Below, piece after piece: positions 37,723 to 46,806 of a stretch of DNA of 64,000 nucleotides (its first letter is position 1; each line of letters begins with the position of its first letter). The notes beneath the pieces were generated by a model. That model searched no databases. It was not told the origin of the DNA and saw nothing but the letters and a program-made list of their open reading frames with translations. Origin of the DNA: Cellvibrionaceae bacterium AOL6 (GTDB taxonomy: Bacteria > Pseudomonadota > Gammaproteobacteria > Pseudomonadales > Cellvibrionaceae); NCBI GenBank assembly GCA_003265435.1, contig NOXC01000004.1:62001-126000 (forward strand). The letters are read 5' to 3'. The translations under genes were made by a program, and so were the position numbers.

Positions 37723-38063
37723 TGAATCAATCCATTACTCGCGCTTCTTGTGCACGGAATTTGCTAACTCGATGCACACCATGCGTTGGAAATTAGCTTG
37801 GTGCACACCACAGGTGCAGGACTAAGCCCCGTTGGCAGGCGTCTGCCAGCGAGGCGAAAGGGTTTGGGACGCCCCGGCCTTAAACAGCTGTTTTAAACGG
37901 GCGTCACATTTTGCACTCTGCAGGTGCAGTCCATGCGTCACGGGATTGCACCGAAGCATGTGGAACACTTATAGTTTAGACCAGCCAGCATGGTTCATCT
38001 GGCATCAAACGCAACAATATTGCAGCTTTTGCTACAAGTCCAATTTAAAAACGGAATCCCTAC
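37723..38063. other. divergent intergenic region with inverted repeats
   Basis: No gene seen in 341 bases. TGGTG-CA-CACCA lies at 37799-37810, and several GTGCA/TGCAC words recur (37750, 37773, 37801, 37813, 37922). TGGCAG/CTGCCA (37833-37848) can form a small hairpin. Between 37869 and 37906, GACGCCC and GGGCGTC enclose the palindrome AAACAGCTGTTT. Promoters for the HDOD gene and the M3 peptidase operon must be here. Confidence 0.45.
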
Positions 38064-40124
38064 ATGCGCCCAGCCGCTCAGTACTTCGATCGTCGTCGCG
38101 TTTTCCCCAAAATTTCTTGCGCTTTTATCCTCACCGGCCTCCTCAGCGCCTGCACCAGCCCACCGGACTCCAGCCCCGATGTCGAATCGGCATCAACGGT
38201 TTCGTGGCCGAACTATGAGAGCGCTGCAGCACAGGGCTTCATAGAATTCTGCAGCAGCCAGTATCAGGATGCGCAACAGCGTATTTCGGCACTGGAACAA
38301 CACGAAGTCAAAGAAGCGATGTTGCTGTCCGAACTCAATCAACTGGAGCGGGTTCTCAATCGCACTCTGGGACGCGCAAGCCTTTACGCGAATGTGCACC
38401 CCGACCCGGAATACCGCGAAGCGGCAGACGCCTGTGACCAACAGTTCACAGGGTTGATTTCCGAACTGACCCTATCGCAAAGTATTTTCAGCCAGGTTGC
38501 CGACCTCGACTTGGACAACGCCCCCGTCAATGAGCGCCGCTACGCGGCAAACCTACTCAAAGATTTCCGGCGCAGCGGCGTAGATCTCGATGAGCAGGCA
38601 CAAGCACGAGTAAAGACACTGCAAGATGACATCAATGTACTCGGGCAGGATTTTTACAAAAACATTCGTGAAGACGTCCGCTATGTAGAAGTTGACGCGA
38701 CGGACGACCTGAGCGGTCTACCACAGGAATTTATCGACGCCCACACGGATGAGGCCAGCGGCAAGGTCAGATTCAGCACGGACTACCCTGACTACCTTCC
38801 CGTCATGCAATACGCCAATAACGATGCCCTACGCAAATCGTTGTACGTGGAGTTTCGCAATCGCGGTTATCCGGCAAACGAAGCGGTTTTAAAATCGCTC
38901 CTCGAAAAACGCTTCGAACTCGCCCAATTACTGGGATACGACAACTACGCGGCGTACATCACCGAAGTGCAAATGATTGAAACGCCCGAGCGCGCGCAAC
39001 AGTTCATCGATGCCATGAATGACATGGCCACCCCGACAGCAGACCGGGACTACCAATTGCTGCTTACCGAATTACGCGAACTGGATAGCAGTGCAAACAG
39101 CGTCGGTGACTGGCAAAAAACCTATTTGAGTGAACGCCTCAAGAAAAGTCTCTATCAAGTCGACTCACAGGAAGTCCGCACCTATTTTCAGTACGACCGA
39201 GTCAAAGAAGGGATTTTCGAGCTGACTGAAAAACTGTTCAATGTTGAGATTCGCCCCTGGGCGGAAGGTCAACCTTGGGACGAGAGTGTCGAAGCCTTCG
39301 AAATACTTGAAAATGGCGAAGTCCTCGGCCAGTTCTATCTGGACATGCACCCGAGAGAGGGCAAGTATAAACATGCAGCGGCGTTCACCTTGCAAGACGG
39401 CCTCGCCGGGCAGCAGTTGCCCATTAAAGCCCTCGTGTGTAATTTCCCAGCCGGTAACGACCTCATGGAGCACTCGCAAGTTGAAACGTTCCTACATGAA
39501 TTTGGACACTTGCTGCACGGTATTTTTGGCGGCCATCAAACCTGGATGGCACAGTCTGGCATCAAAACCGAGCGCGACTTTGTTGAAGCGCCGTCTCAGA
39601 TGCTCGAAGAATGGATTTGGAGTCCCGACGTACTGGCACTGTTTGCCATCAACAGTGATGGTGAAGCCATCCCAGCCGAGCTGATTGAGAAAATGAAGGC
39701 CGCGCGCGACTTCGGTATCGGGTTGTTCACACGGCACCAGATGTTCTATGCCGCGCTCAGCTTAAATTATTACAACCGTGACCCGGCTGAACTGGATTTA
39801 GATGCGCTCGCCATTGAGCTTCAAAACCACTACTCCAATTTTGCCTACGTTGACGGCACCCATTTCCAATTGAGTTTTGGTCACCTCAACGGGTATTCCG
39901 CGGTGTACTACACCTACATGTGGTCGCTAGTGATCGCCAAAGACATGTTCAGCGAATTTGAAAAACAGGGCTTGCTGAATACTGAGTTGGCGGCGCGCTA
40001 TCGCAGCAAGGTGTTGGAGCCCGGTGGCAGCCGCGACGCCAATGACCTTGTAGAAGACTTCTTGAACCGGCCCTACAACATCGATGCCTTCGCCCGCAGT
40101 TTTGGTACGGAGAGCGCGCAATGA
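38064..40124 (+). CDS. lipoprotein M3-family zinc oligopeptidase
   Basis: A 686-residue thimet-oligopeptidase-like peptidase. The active-site HExxH is in TFLHEFGHLLHGIFGGHQ, with the third ligand Glu expected in FVEAPSQMLEEWIW; the FNYVDGTHFQ-like segment YVDGTHFQLSFGHL and GYSAVYYTYMW are typical of M3. Unlike most M3 enzymes, it begins with a signal peptide and lipobox (GLLSAC, Cys30), so it should sit in the envelope facing the periplasm. It overlaps the next gene (ATGA), a peptide-binding protein. A role in trimming peptides before import is a reasonable inference. Confidence 0.9.
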   Translation: MRPAAQYFDRRRVFPKISCAFILTGLLSACTSPPDSSPDVESASTVSWPNYESAAAQGFIEFCSSQYQDAQQRISALEQHEVKEAMLLSELNQLERVLNRTLGRASLYANVHPDPEYREAADACDQQFTGLISELTLSQSIFSQVADLDLDNAPVNERRYAANLLKDFRRSGVDLDEQAQARVKTLQDDINVLGQDFYKNIREDVRYVEVDATDDLSGLPQEFIDAHTDEASGKVRFSTDYPDYLPVMQYANNDALRKSLYVEFRNRGYPANEAVLKSLLEKRFELAQLLGYDNYAAYITEVQMIETPERAQQFIDAMNDMATPTADRDYQLLLTELRELDSSANSVGDWQKTYLSERLKKSLYQVDSQEVRTYFQYDRVKEGIFELTEKLFNVEIRPWAEGQPWDESVEAFEILENGEVLGQFYLDMHPREGKYKHAAAFTLQDGLAGQQLPIKALVCNFPAGNDLMEHSQVETFLHEFGHLLHGIFGGHQTWMAQSGIKTERDFVEAPSQMLEEWIWSPDVLALFAINSDGEAIPAELIEKMKAARDFGIGLFTRHQMFYAALSLNYYNRDPAELDLDALAIELQNHYSNFAYVDGTHFQLSFGHLNGYSAVYYTYMWSLVIAKDMFSEFEKQGLLNTELAARYRSKVLEPGGSRDANDLVEDFLNRPYNIDAFARSFGTESAQ

Positions 40125-41761
40125 TGAAATATGTTGGCAAAGCAAGCGCGCGTCTGTTGGCGTTGGGTGTGGTGCTTTTTTTAATCAGTAGCTGCAGTCA
40201 GAATGAAGACGACAAGCACGTCGACCCTACTAGCCTCCATGTTTCACTGGGCGCATCGCCACAAACATTGGACCCCCATCTGTTTTCCGGTGTGCCGGCA
40301 ATGCACGTTATCTCCGCGTTGAGCGAACGTCTGGTCACATTGAACCTTGATACCTTCGAAGTAGAACCCGCGCTTGCCGAGCACTGGGAAGTCAGTGAAG
40401 ACGGCCTGCGCTATGAATTCAACTTACGAAAAGACGCAAAATGGTCCAATGGCGACCCCGTCACAGCACAAGACATCGTCAACAGTTTCCAGCGTGCCAT
40501 GCATCCCAATATCGGCTGGCACTTCGCCACCGATTTTTATTTTATTGTCGGCGCTGAGGCCTTTCACTCCGGAGACGAAACCGATCCAAATACGATTGGG
40601 GTCCATGCCACGGACAAGCACACCGTGGTCTTTCTTCTGGAGCGCCCCTCCCCGCTTTTCCTCAAACAACTTTCCGCCAGCAACTTTGCCCCCCTGCATA
40701 AGGCCAGCATTGAAAAAATCGGCTCCTTCTTCGACCCTGCTACCAATTGGACGCAGGGAGGCAAATACGTCAGTAACGGGCCGTTTATGCTGTCCTCATG
40801 GGAGATCAACAAGCTGATCGTGTTGACCAAAAACCCACACTACCGCGATGCGGCGTCGGTAAAATTGGAACGGGTGTTAGTCTATCCGCTGGAGAATGAG
40901 CTCGCAGATGAACGCGCATTCCGTTCCGGACAGGTACAGCTGGTGCTCGGTGGCCGCATCCCTTCCGAGAAAGTGGCGGGGTATCGAAAAGAGCGGCCGA
41001 ATAACATTGTCACGGTCAATAATTACGCCACCTACTTTTATTTGTTGAACGTCGAGCACCCACCTTTGGACGATGTCCGGGTGCGTCAAGCACTGGCCCA
41101 TGCGATCGACCGCCACGCCATCGTGACCCACATTACAAAAGCTGGCGAAGAAGTGGCCACCACCTTGAACCCTCCCGCCACACCCAATTACCAACAGATT
41201 AAAAAGCTCGACTACGACCCCGAACTCGCACGACAACTGCTCGCTGACGCAGGGTACCCAGGTGGTGAAGGCTTCCCGTCGATTCCCATCATCTACAACA
41301 CCGCAGAAAATCACCGCAAGGTGGCACTGGCCATTCAGCAGATGTGGAAAGACAACCTCGGCATTGGGGTTAGCCTTGAAAACCAAGAGTGGAAAGTCTT
41401 TCTCAGTACGCGCAAAAGCCATCAATACGCGATTGCGCGCGCGGGGTCCATCAGCGATCTCGGCGACCCACTGGACTTCCTCGAGAGCTACAAAACCGGC
41501 CACGGCATGAATAACACGGGCTGGTCCAACCTGGACTACGACGCACTCGTTGCGGAGGCGGCCAGTACCATTGACGATGAGGCTCGATTGCGCCTACTGA
41601 CCGAAGCGGAAAACGTACTGTTAGACGAAATGCCGCTGATTCCCATTTATTACTATGCGCAAACCTTTTTAATCGCCGACGAAGTCAAAGGCGTTAAATT
41701 CAATGCCTTATCACGCTTCCGCTTCCAAGACATCTACATCGACACCAAACAGGACCAGTAA
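40121..41761 (+). CDS. peptide ABC transporter substrate-binding lipoprotein 1
   Basis: A 546-residue family 5 extracellular binding protein like OppA. The lipobox is ISSC (about Cys25). Family segments are GASPQTLDPHLFSG, YEFNLRKDAKWSNGDPVTAQ, SNGPFMLSSW, VRQALAHAIDRHAIV and ENQEWKVFLSTRKSHQYAIA. It starts within the stop codon of the M3 peptidase and ends directly against a second binding protein. It would capture peptides in the periplasm for the permease encoded downstream. Confidence 0.93.
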   Translation: MMKYVGKASARLLALGVVLFLISSCSQNEDDKHVDPTSLHVSLGASPQTLDPHLFSGVPAMHVISALSERLVTLNLDTFEVEPALAEHWEVSEDGLRYEFNLRKDAKWSNGDPVTAQDIVNSFQRAMHPNIGWHFATDFYFIVGAEAFHSGDETDPNTIGVHATDKHTVVFLLERPSPLFLKQLSASNFAPLHKASIEKIGSFFDPATNWTQGGKYVSNGPFMLSSWEINKLIVLTKNPHYRDAASVKLERVLVYPLENELADERAFRSGQVQLVLGGRIPSEKVAGYRKERPNNIVTVNNYATYFYLLNVEHPPLDDVRVRQALAHAIDRHAIVTHITKAGEEVATTLNPPATPNYQQIKKLDYDPELARQLLADAGYPGGEGFPSIPIIYNTAENHRKVALAIQQMWKDNLGIGVSLENQEWKVFLSTRKSHQYAIARAGSISDLGDPLDFLESYKTGHGMNNTGWSNLDYDALVAEAASTIDDEARLRLLTEAENVLLDEMPLIPIYYYAQTFLIADEVKGVKFNALSRFRFQDIYIDTKQDQ

Positions 41762-43384
41762 ATGAAAGCCCTTATTGCGCTTTTCGCGCTCACCCTACTC
41801 CTCAATGCCTGTGGCAAACAGCAGGAAACCAATGCTGAAAGAGGAACACGGGAACAAATTCTCTACATGGCCAATGGTGAAGAGCCTCGCGAGCTGGACC
41901 CCCAATTGAGCACCGGGTCGCCAGAGCATCACCTGCACATGGCCCTCTACGAAGGCTTGGTGTCAAAACACCCTAAAACGCTGGCGGTGCAACCGGCGCT
42001 CGCCGAACGCTGGGAAATCAGTGAAGATAAGCTCCGCTACACCTTCCACTTACGCGACACCGCACGCTGGTCGAACGGAGACCCGATCACTGCCGAGCAA
42101 GTGGTGTGGTCTTGGCAACGCAGTTTAATGCCCGACTTCACGAGTGAGTGGGCCTATATGAAGTATTTTATTCGCGGTGCCGAGGCGTTTCACAAAGGCG
42201 AGACAGAGGACTTCTCCACTGTCGGCGTGCGCGCCCTAGGCGAACACACGCTTGAAGTAGAACTGAACCACCCAACGGATTTTTTCCTGCAATTGCTCGA
42301 TCACCCCTCTTACTACCCTGTTCACCCTCCCACGATTCTCGCCCACGGTGACATGGATCAACCCGTATCCAACTGGACACGCCCGGAAAACTGGGTCGGC
42401 AATGGCCCGTTCCGTTTGGTGAAATGGGCGATTAACGAAGAGATTCGTGTTGAGCGGAATACCGAATACTGGGACAACGACAATATTCGCCTCAACGGTA
42501 TCGTGTTTTATCCGATCACCGACCAACAGGCGGAAGTTCGCGCCTTTCGTAGTGGACAAATTCATCTGACTTACACACCGCAAATGGCCATTGAAAAGGT
42601 CCGCGTTTTTAAGGAAGAAGCCCCGGAACAGATTCGAATTACCCCCACCTACGCCACGTACTACTACGAGTTCAATACCACCAAGCCGCCCTTTGACGAC
42701 GCCCGCGTGCGCAAAGCGTTTGCACTGGCGATAGACCGAAAAACACTGGTTGATCACGTGACCAAAGCCGGCGAAACACCTGCGTACAGCCTCGTACCGA
42801 ATGATCCCGAAGGCTTTCAGCCTCAGCAACAATTCAGCTTTGATCCAGAACAGGCGCGCAGCCTGCTTGCCGAAGCCGGTTATCCCAACGGTGAAGGCTT
42901 CCCTGAGGCCAGTATTCTCTACAACACTCAGGACAATCATCGCGTGGTCGCCGTCGCCATTCAGCAAATGCTTCGCGAAACCCTCGGTGTGCAGGTCAGC
43001 TTGATGAATCAGGAGTGGAAGGTGTACCTGAACAGCAAGCGAAATCTCCAGCACGACATTGCGCGCGCCGGCTGGATCGCCGACTACCTCGACCCATCCA
43101 ACTTCCTTGAAATTTTGCTCTCCGATTCCGGAAACAACGACACAGGCTGGCAGCACGAAGAGTACGATCGTATCGTCAAATCACTCAAGCGCACCTCGGA
43201 TGTGGACGAACGCTACGCGCTCTTTGATCAGGCCAATGTGATTCTGTCAGAAGAGATGCCGGTACTGCCCATTTATAACTATGCGGACCTCAACCTGGTT
43301 TCTCCAGAGGTTAAGGGGTGGTACGACAATGTCATGCACCATCACCCCTACAATCGTGTGTACCTGGAAGCCGAGGCTGAGTAA
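41762..43384 (+). CDS. peptide ABC transporter substrate-binding lipoprotein 2
   Basis: A 540-residue OppA-like paralogue of the preceding gene, starting on the base after its stop. The lipobox is LNAC (Cys17). It keeps GEEPRELDPQLSTGSP, YTFHLRDTARWSNGDPITAE, GNGPFRLVKWAINEEIRVE, VRKAFALAIDRKTLV and MNQEWKVYLNSKRNLQHDI. The two binding proteins are clearly related yet diverged, suggesting an old tandem duplication with different peptide preference. The downstream permease and ATPase are single. Confidence 0.93.
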   Translation: MKALIALFALTLLLNACGKQQETNAERGTREQILYMANGEEPRELDPQLSTGSPEHHLHMALYEGLVSKHPKTLAVQPALAERWEISEDKLRYTFHLRDTARWSNGDPITAEQVVWSWQRSLMPDFTSEWAYMKYFIRGAEAFHKGETEDFSTVGVRALGEHTLEVELNHPTDFFLQLLDHPSYYPVHPPTILAHGDMDQPVSNWTRPENWVGNGPFRLVKWAINEEIRVERNTEYWDNDNIRLNGIVFYPITDQQAEVRAFRSGQIHLTYTPQMAIEKVRVFKEEAPEQIRITPTYATYYYEFNTTKPPFDDARVRKAFALAIDRKTLVDHVTKAGETPAYSLVPNDPEGFQPQQQFSFDPEQARSLLAEAGYPNGEGFPEASILYNTQDNHRVVAVAIQQMLRETLGVQVSLMNQEWKVYLNSKRNLQHDIARAGWIADYLDPSNFLEILLSDSGNNDTGWQHEEYDRIVKSLKRTSDVDERYALFDQANVILSEEMPVLPIYNYADLNLVSPEVKGWYDNVMHHHPYNRVYLEAEAE

Positions 43385-43389
43385 GATTT

Positions 43390-44322
43390 ATGTTGAGCTT
43401 CATTTTCCGCCGCACACTTGCGGCGATTCCAGTCCTGTTTCTCGTCATTCTGATTACCTTTATCTTAGTGCGGCTCGCCCCGGGCGGCCCCTTCGACGAA
43501 GAGCGCAACGTTCCTCCCCAAGTATTGGAAAATTTGAACAAGCGCTACCACTTGGATGACCCAATTCACGTGCAGTTTTTCAGCTATGTGGGCAATCTGC
43601 TGCAAGGCGATTTTGGGCCGTCATACAAATACCCGAATCGGACCGTAACAGAAATCATCGCATCGGGCGCACCGGTTACCATTGAGCTTGGCTTTTACGC
43701 GCTGCTGTTTGCGATCATTATCGGCAGCGCGGCCGGTGTTTTCGCCTCACTCAAACCGAACAGTTGGCGAGACTACACTCCCATGAGTATTGCGATGATT
43801 GGCATCTGTGTGCCCTCCTTTGTGATGGGGCCATTGCTCATACTCTGCTTTGGTATCTGGATAAACTGGCTACCGGTGTCGGGTTGGGGGCAAAACCCCA
43901 TGGATAAACTTCTACCGGCGATTACGCTCGGCTCCACGTATGCCGCTTATGTCGCGCGGCTCACGCGCGGCGGTATGCTGGAAGTCTTGTCACAGGACTA
44001 TATTCGAACGGCTCGTGCGAAAGGCTTACCCGAATGGCGAGTGATTTCCCTTCACGCGCTGCGTGGTGGCCTAACTCCGGTCATCGCCTTTCTCGGCCCG
44101 GCTGCAGCTGGCCTGCTGTCAGGCTCTTTTGTAGTTGAAAGTATTTTCCAGATTCCCGGCATTGGTCGATTCTTCCTTCAAGCCGCCTTTAACCGCGACT
44201 ACACCATGATCCTGGGCACCACCATCTTCTTTGCTTTTCTCATTATTATTTTCAATATGCTAACGGACATCATCATGGTCTGGATCAATCCCAAACTGCG
44301 TCAGGAGTCGTTTGGAAAATGA
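43390..44322 (+). CDS. peptide ABC transporter permease (OppB/DppB type)
   Basis: A 310-residue inner-membrane permease with about six helices. It opens with RRTLAAIPVLFLVILITFIL and GGPFDEERNVPPQVLENLNK. The binding-protein-dependent EAA loop region is present in DYIRTARAKGLPEWRVISLH, followed by ALRGGLTPVIAFLGPAAAGL and SIFQIPGIGRFFLQAAFNRDY. It forms a pair with the following permease; their genes overlap by 4 bases (ATGA). Confidence 0.95.
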   Translation: MLSFIFRRTLAAIPVLFLVILITFILVRLAPGGPFDEERNVPPQVLENLNKRYHLDDPIHVQFFSYVGNLLQGDFGPSYKYPNRTVTEIIASGAPVTIELGFYALLFAIIIGSAAGVFASLKPNSWRDYTPMSIAMIGICVPSFVMGPLLILCFGIWINWLPVSGWGQNPMDKLLPAITLGSTYAAYVARLTRGGMLEVLSQDYIRTARAKGLPEWRVISLHALRGGLTPVIAFLGPAAAGLLSGSFVVESIFQIPGIGRFFLQAAFNRDYTMILGTTIFFAFLIIIFNMLTDIIMVWINPKLRQESFGK

Positions 44323-45188
44323 CAGACTTGAATCAAGAAAAAGGCAGTTCACTTTCGCAAGACGCTTTCCGCCGCCTGTGTAAAAACCGGCTCGCCATGT
44401 TCGGGCTCAGTTTTTTGCTGATACTGATTGTGTTGAGTATTCTCACGCCGTGGATCGCACCCTACTCCTATGAAGCCCAGGACTTGTACAAAGGCGCCAC
44501 ACCACCCTCAGCCGAACATTGGCTGGGCACCGATGTACTTGGCCGAGACCAGCTGACACGCATCCTTTACGGAAGCCGTATTTCGTTGATGGTGGGCTTT
44601 ATCGCAACCACTGTTGCCCTGTGCATTGGCGTACTGTATGGCACGATTGCCGGATACCTGGGCGGTCGTGTTGACAGCATCATGATGCGCTTCGTGGACA
44701 TTCTCTACGCCCTTCCGTTTTCGATTTTTATTATCTTGCTGACGGTCCTGTTCGGGCGCAGTCTGCTCTTACTGTTTCTCGCGATTGGCGCCGTCGAATG
44801 GCTAACCATGGCGAGGATCATCCGGGGCCAGGTGATGAACATCAAAAAGCAGGAGTATGTTGAGGCCGCCGTGTCGTTAGGACTGTCACGCGCGCAAATA
44901 ATTCGCCGCTACCTGATCCCCAATGCCTTAGGCCCCATCATCGTGTATACAACGCTGACAATACCCAGCGTCATATTACTCGAGTCCTTCCTGAGCTTTC
45001 TCGGTCTGGGTATTCAGCCACCCGCAAGCTCCTGGGGATCGCTGATCAGCTATGGCGTAGAAACGATGGAAGAGTACCCCTGGCTGCTTATCTTCCCCGG
45101 TTTGATTTTGTCCCTCACCCTTTTTTCTCTCAACTTCCTTGGCGATGGCTTACGTGATGCCCTCGATCCAAAAGCTTCTAAAGATTGA
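44319..45188 (+). CDS. peptide ABC transporter permease (OppC/DppC type)
   Basis: A 289-residue permease with an N-terminal tail, then FRRLCKNRLAMFGLSFLLIL. It includes HWLGTDVLGRDQLTRILYGS, a strong OppC/DppC marker, and the EAA loop QEYVEAAVSLGLSRAQIIRR. It continues LIPNALGPIIVYTTLTIPS and FLGLGIQPPASSWGSLI. It is the second half of the channel formed with the preceding permease and is followed 6 bases later by the fused ATPase gene. Confidence 0.95.
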   Translation: MTDLNQEKGSSLSQDAFRRLCKNRLAMFGLSFLLILIVLSILTPWIAPYSYEAQDLYKGATPPSAEHWLGTDVLGRDQLTRILYGSRISLMVGFIATTVALCIGVLYGTIAGYLGGRVDSIMMRFVDILYALPFSIFIILLTVLFGRSLLLLFLAIGAVEWLTMARIIRGQVMNIKKQEYVEAAVSLGLSRAQIIRRYLIPNALGPIIVYTTLTIPSVILLESFLSFLGLGIQPPASSWGSLISYGVETMEEYPWLLIFPGLILSLTLFSLNFLGDGLRDALDPKASKD

Positions 45189-45194
45189 TGTCGT

Positions 45195-46796
45195 ATGCTA
45201 CAGGTAAATGATCTATCCGTTTCGTTCCACTCCCGACTGGGCCAAAACCGCGCCGTTGAGAACGTCACTTTTGAACTCAAAAAAGGGCAAACACTCGGTA
45301 TCGTCGGCGAATCCGGCTCAGGGAAATCGGTCACGTGTTACAGCATCCTTGGGCTGATCCCCAGCCCTCCCGGCCATATCGATCACGGTGAGGCGTTGTT
45401 TGAAGGGCAGGACCTGCTAAAACTTGGCACGGCCGAGCTTCGTGCCATTCGTGGAGCCAAAATCTCCATGATCTTTCAGGACCCGATGACATCGTTGAAC
45501 CCTTTCATGCGCATCGGAGACCAAATACAGGAATCCATCCGTCTGCACGAAGACATCAGCCGCGAGGAAGCACAAAAGCGTTGTGTTCAAGCGCTGGAAG
45601 AAGTCGGGATCACCAATGCTGCGTACCGCATGAAAAGTTACCCGCACGAATTTTCCGGAGGTATGCGTCAACGCGTCATGATCGCAATGGCACTGGCCAC
45701 GCAACCCGATGTACTGATCGCGGACGAGCCGACGACGGCGCTGGATGTCACAATACAGGCGCAGATTCTCCGGCTCCTGCAGAAAATACAGCGCGAGCGA
45801 GAACTCAGCATTATCTTTATCTCCCATGATTTAGCGGTCGTGCGCGACATCGCCAACGATGTACTGGTCATGAAAGATGGTGTGGTGGTGGAACGTGGCG
45901 CGCCTGCCGCGCTGTTCGAATCACCGAGCCATCCCTATACCAAGAAATTGATTGATGCCATTCCGCGTGATGCCAAACCTTGGGCACGCGAGCACTCAGA
46001 CGACGCACCGCTGTTGAGTGTCCGCAAACTGAACACACGCTTTCTCACCCGCCAGGGCCCCTTTTGGAAACGAAGCCATGGCGAGGTTCATGCCGTTAGG
46101 GACATCAGCCTGGATATTCAAAAAGGCGAAATTTTGGGGCTTGTGGGCGAATCCGGTTCGGGGAAGTCGACCTTTGGCCGAAGTGTCATGCGTCTTGTTC
46201 AAGCGCAAAGTGGTGAGGTCCTCTTTGAAGGCCAAAATTTACTTGCGCTTGAAGGCAATGCGCTAAAAACGGCGCGTCGAGATTTCCAAATGATTTTTCA
46301 AGATCCTTATGCGAGTCTCAACCCACGGATGACCGTGTTTGAAACACTCGCCGAGCCCTTGAAATTGCACCGTATTGTATCCAGCGCCGAGTTTACCGGG
46401 CGTGTCAACGCCCTCATGGATGAAGTGGGGCTTCCACGTAGCGCTACGCGAAAATATCCGCATGAATTTTCAGGGGGGCAGCGCCAACGCATTGCCATTG
46501 CCCGCGCCATCGCGAGTCGCCCCAAATTAATTGTTGCGGACGAACCGGTATCCGCGTTGGATGTGACGATACAGGCGCAAATACTGAAACTGCTGCTTGA
46601 GCTCAGCAAGGAGCACAATCTGACGATGCTGTTCATCTCACATGACATGAGTGTGGTGCGTTATCTTTGTGATCGGGTGGCCGTGATGCAGGCAGGTGAA
46701 CTGGTTGAAGTCGGCGCGACGGAGTCATTATTTCAATCGCCACAGCACGACTACACTCGAAGCCTGCTGGCGGCAATACCCAAAGCCGCGCATTGA
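45195..46796 (+). CDS. fused dipeptide/oligopeptide ABC ATPase (OppD-OppF)
   Basis: A 533-residue protein with two complete ABC domains in one chain. Half 1: Walker A GESGSGKSVT, signature FSGGMRQRVMIAMAL, Walker B VLIADEPTTALD. Half 2: Walker A GESGSGKSTFGRS, signature FSGGQRQRIAIARAI, Walker B LIVADEPVSALD. The link region (YTKKLIDAIPRDA) is the OppD-type C-terminus. This fusion, as in YejF, powers the permease pair. It closes the operon that begins at 38064. Confidence 0.95.
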   Translation: MLQVNDLSVSFHSRLGQNRAVENVTFELKKGQTLGIVGESGSGKSVTCYSILGLIPSPPGHIDHGEALFEGQDLLKLGTAELRAIRGAKISMIFQDPMTSLNPFMRIGDQIQESIRLHEDISREEAQKRCVQALEEVGITNAAYRMKSYPHEFSGGMRQRVMIAMALATQPDVLIADEPTTALDVTIQAQILRLLQKIQRERELSIIFISHDLAVVRDIANDVLVMKDGVVVERGAPAALFESPSHPYTKKLIDAIPRDAKPWAREHSDDAPLLSVRKLNTRFLTRQGPFWKRSHGEVHAVRDISLDIQKGEILGLVGESGSGKSTFGRSVMRLVQAQSGEVLFEGQNLLALEGNALKTARRDFQMIFQDPYASLNPRMTVFETLAEPLKLHRIVSSAEFTGRVNALMDEVGLPRSATRKYPHEFSGGQRQRIAIARAIASRPKLIVADEPVSALDVTIQAQILKLLLELSKEHNLTMLFISHDMSVVRYLCDRVAVMQAGELVEVGATESLFQSPQHDYTRSLLAAIPKAAH

Positions 46797-46806
46797 GCTG
46801 AGCCTG

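Noticed and set aside
42236-43156. 306-codon open frame opposite the second OppA-like gene
   Set aside because: Shadow of a clear binding-protein gene; composition follows the codon pattern of the other strand.
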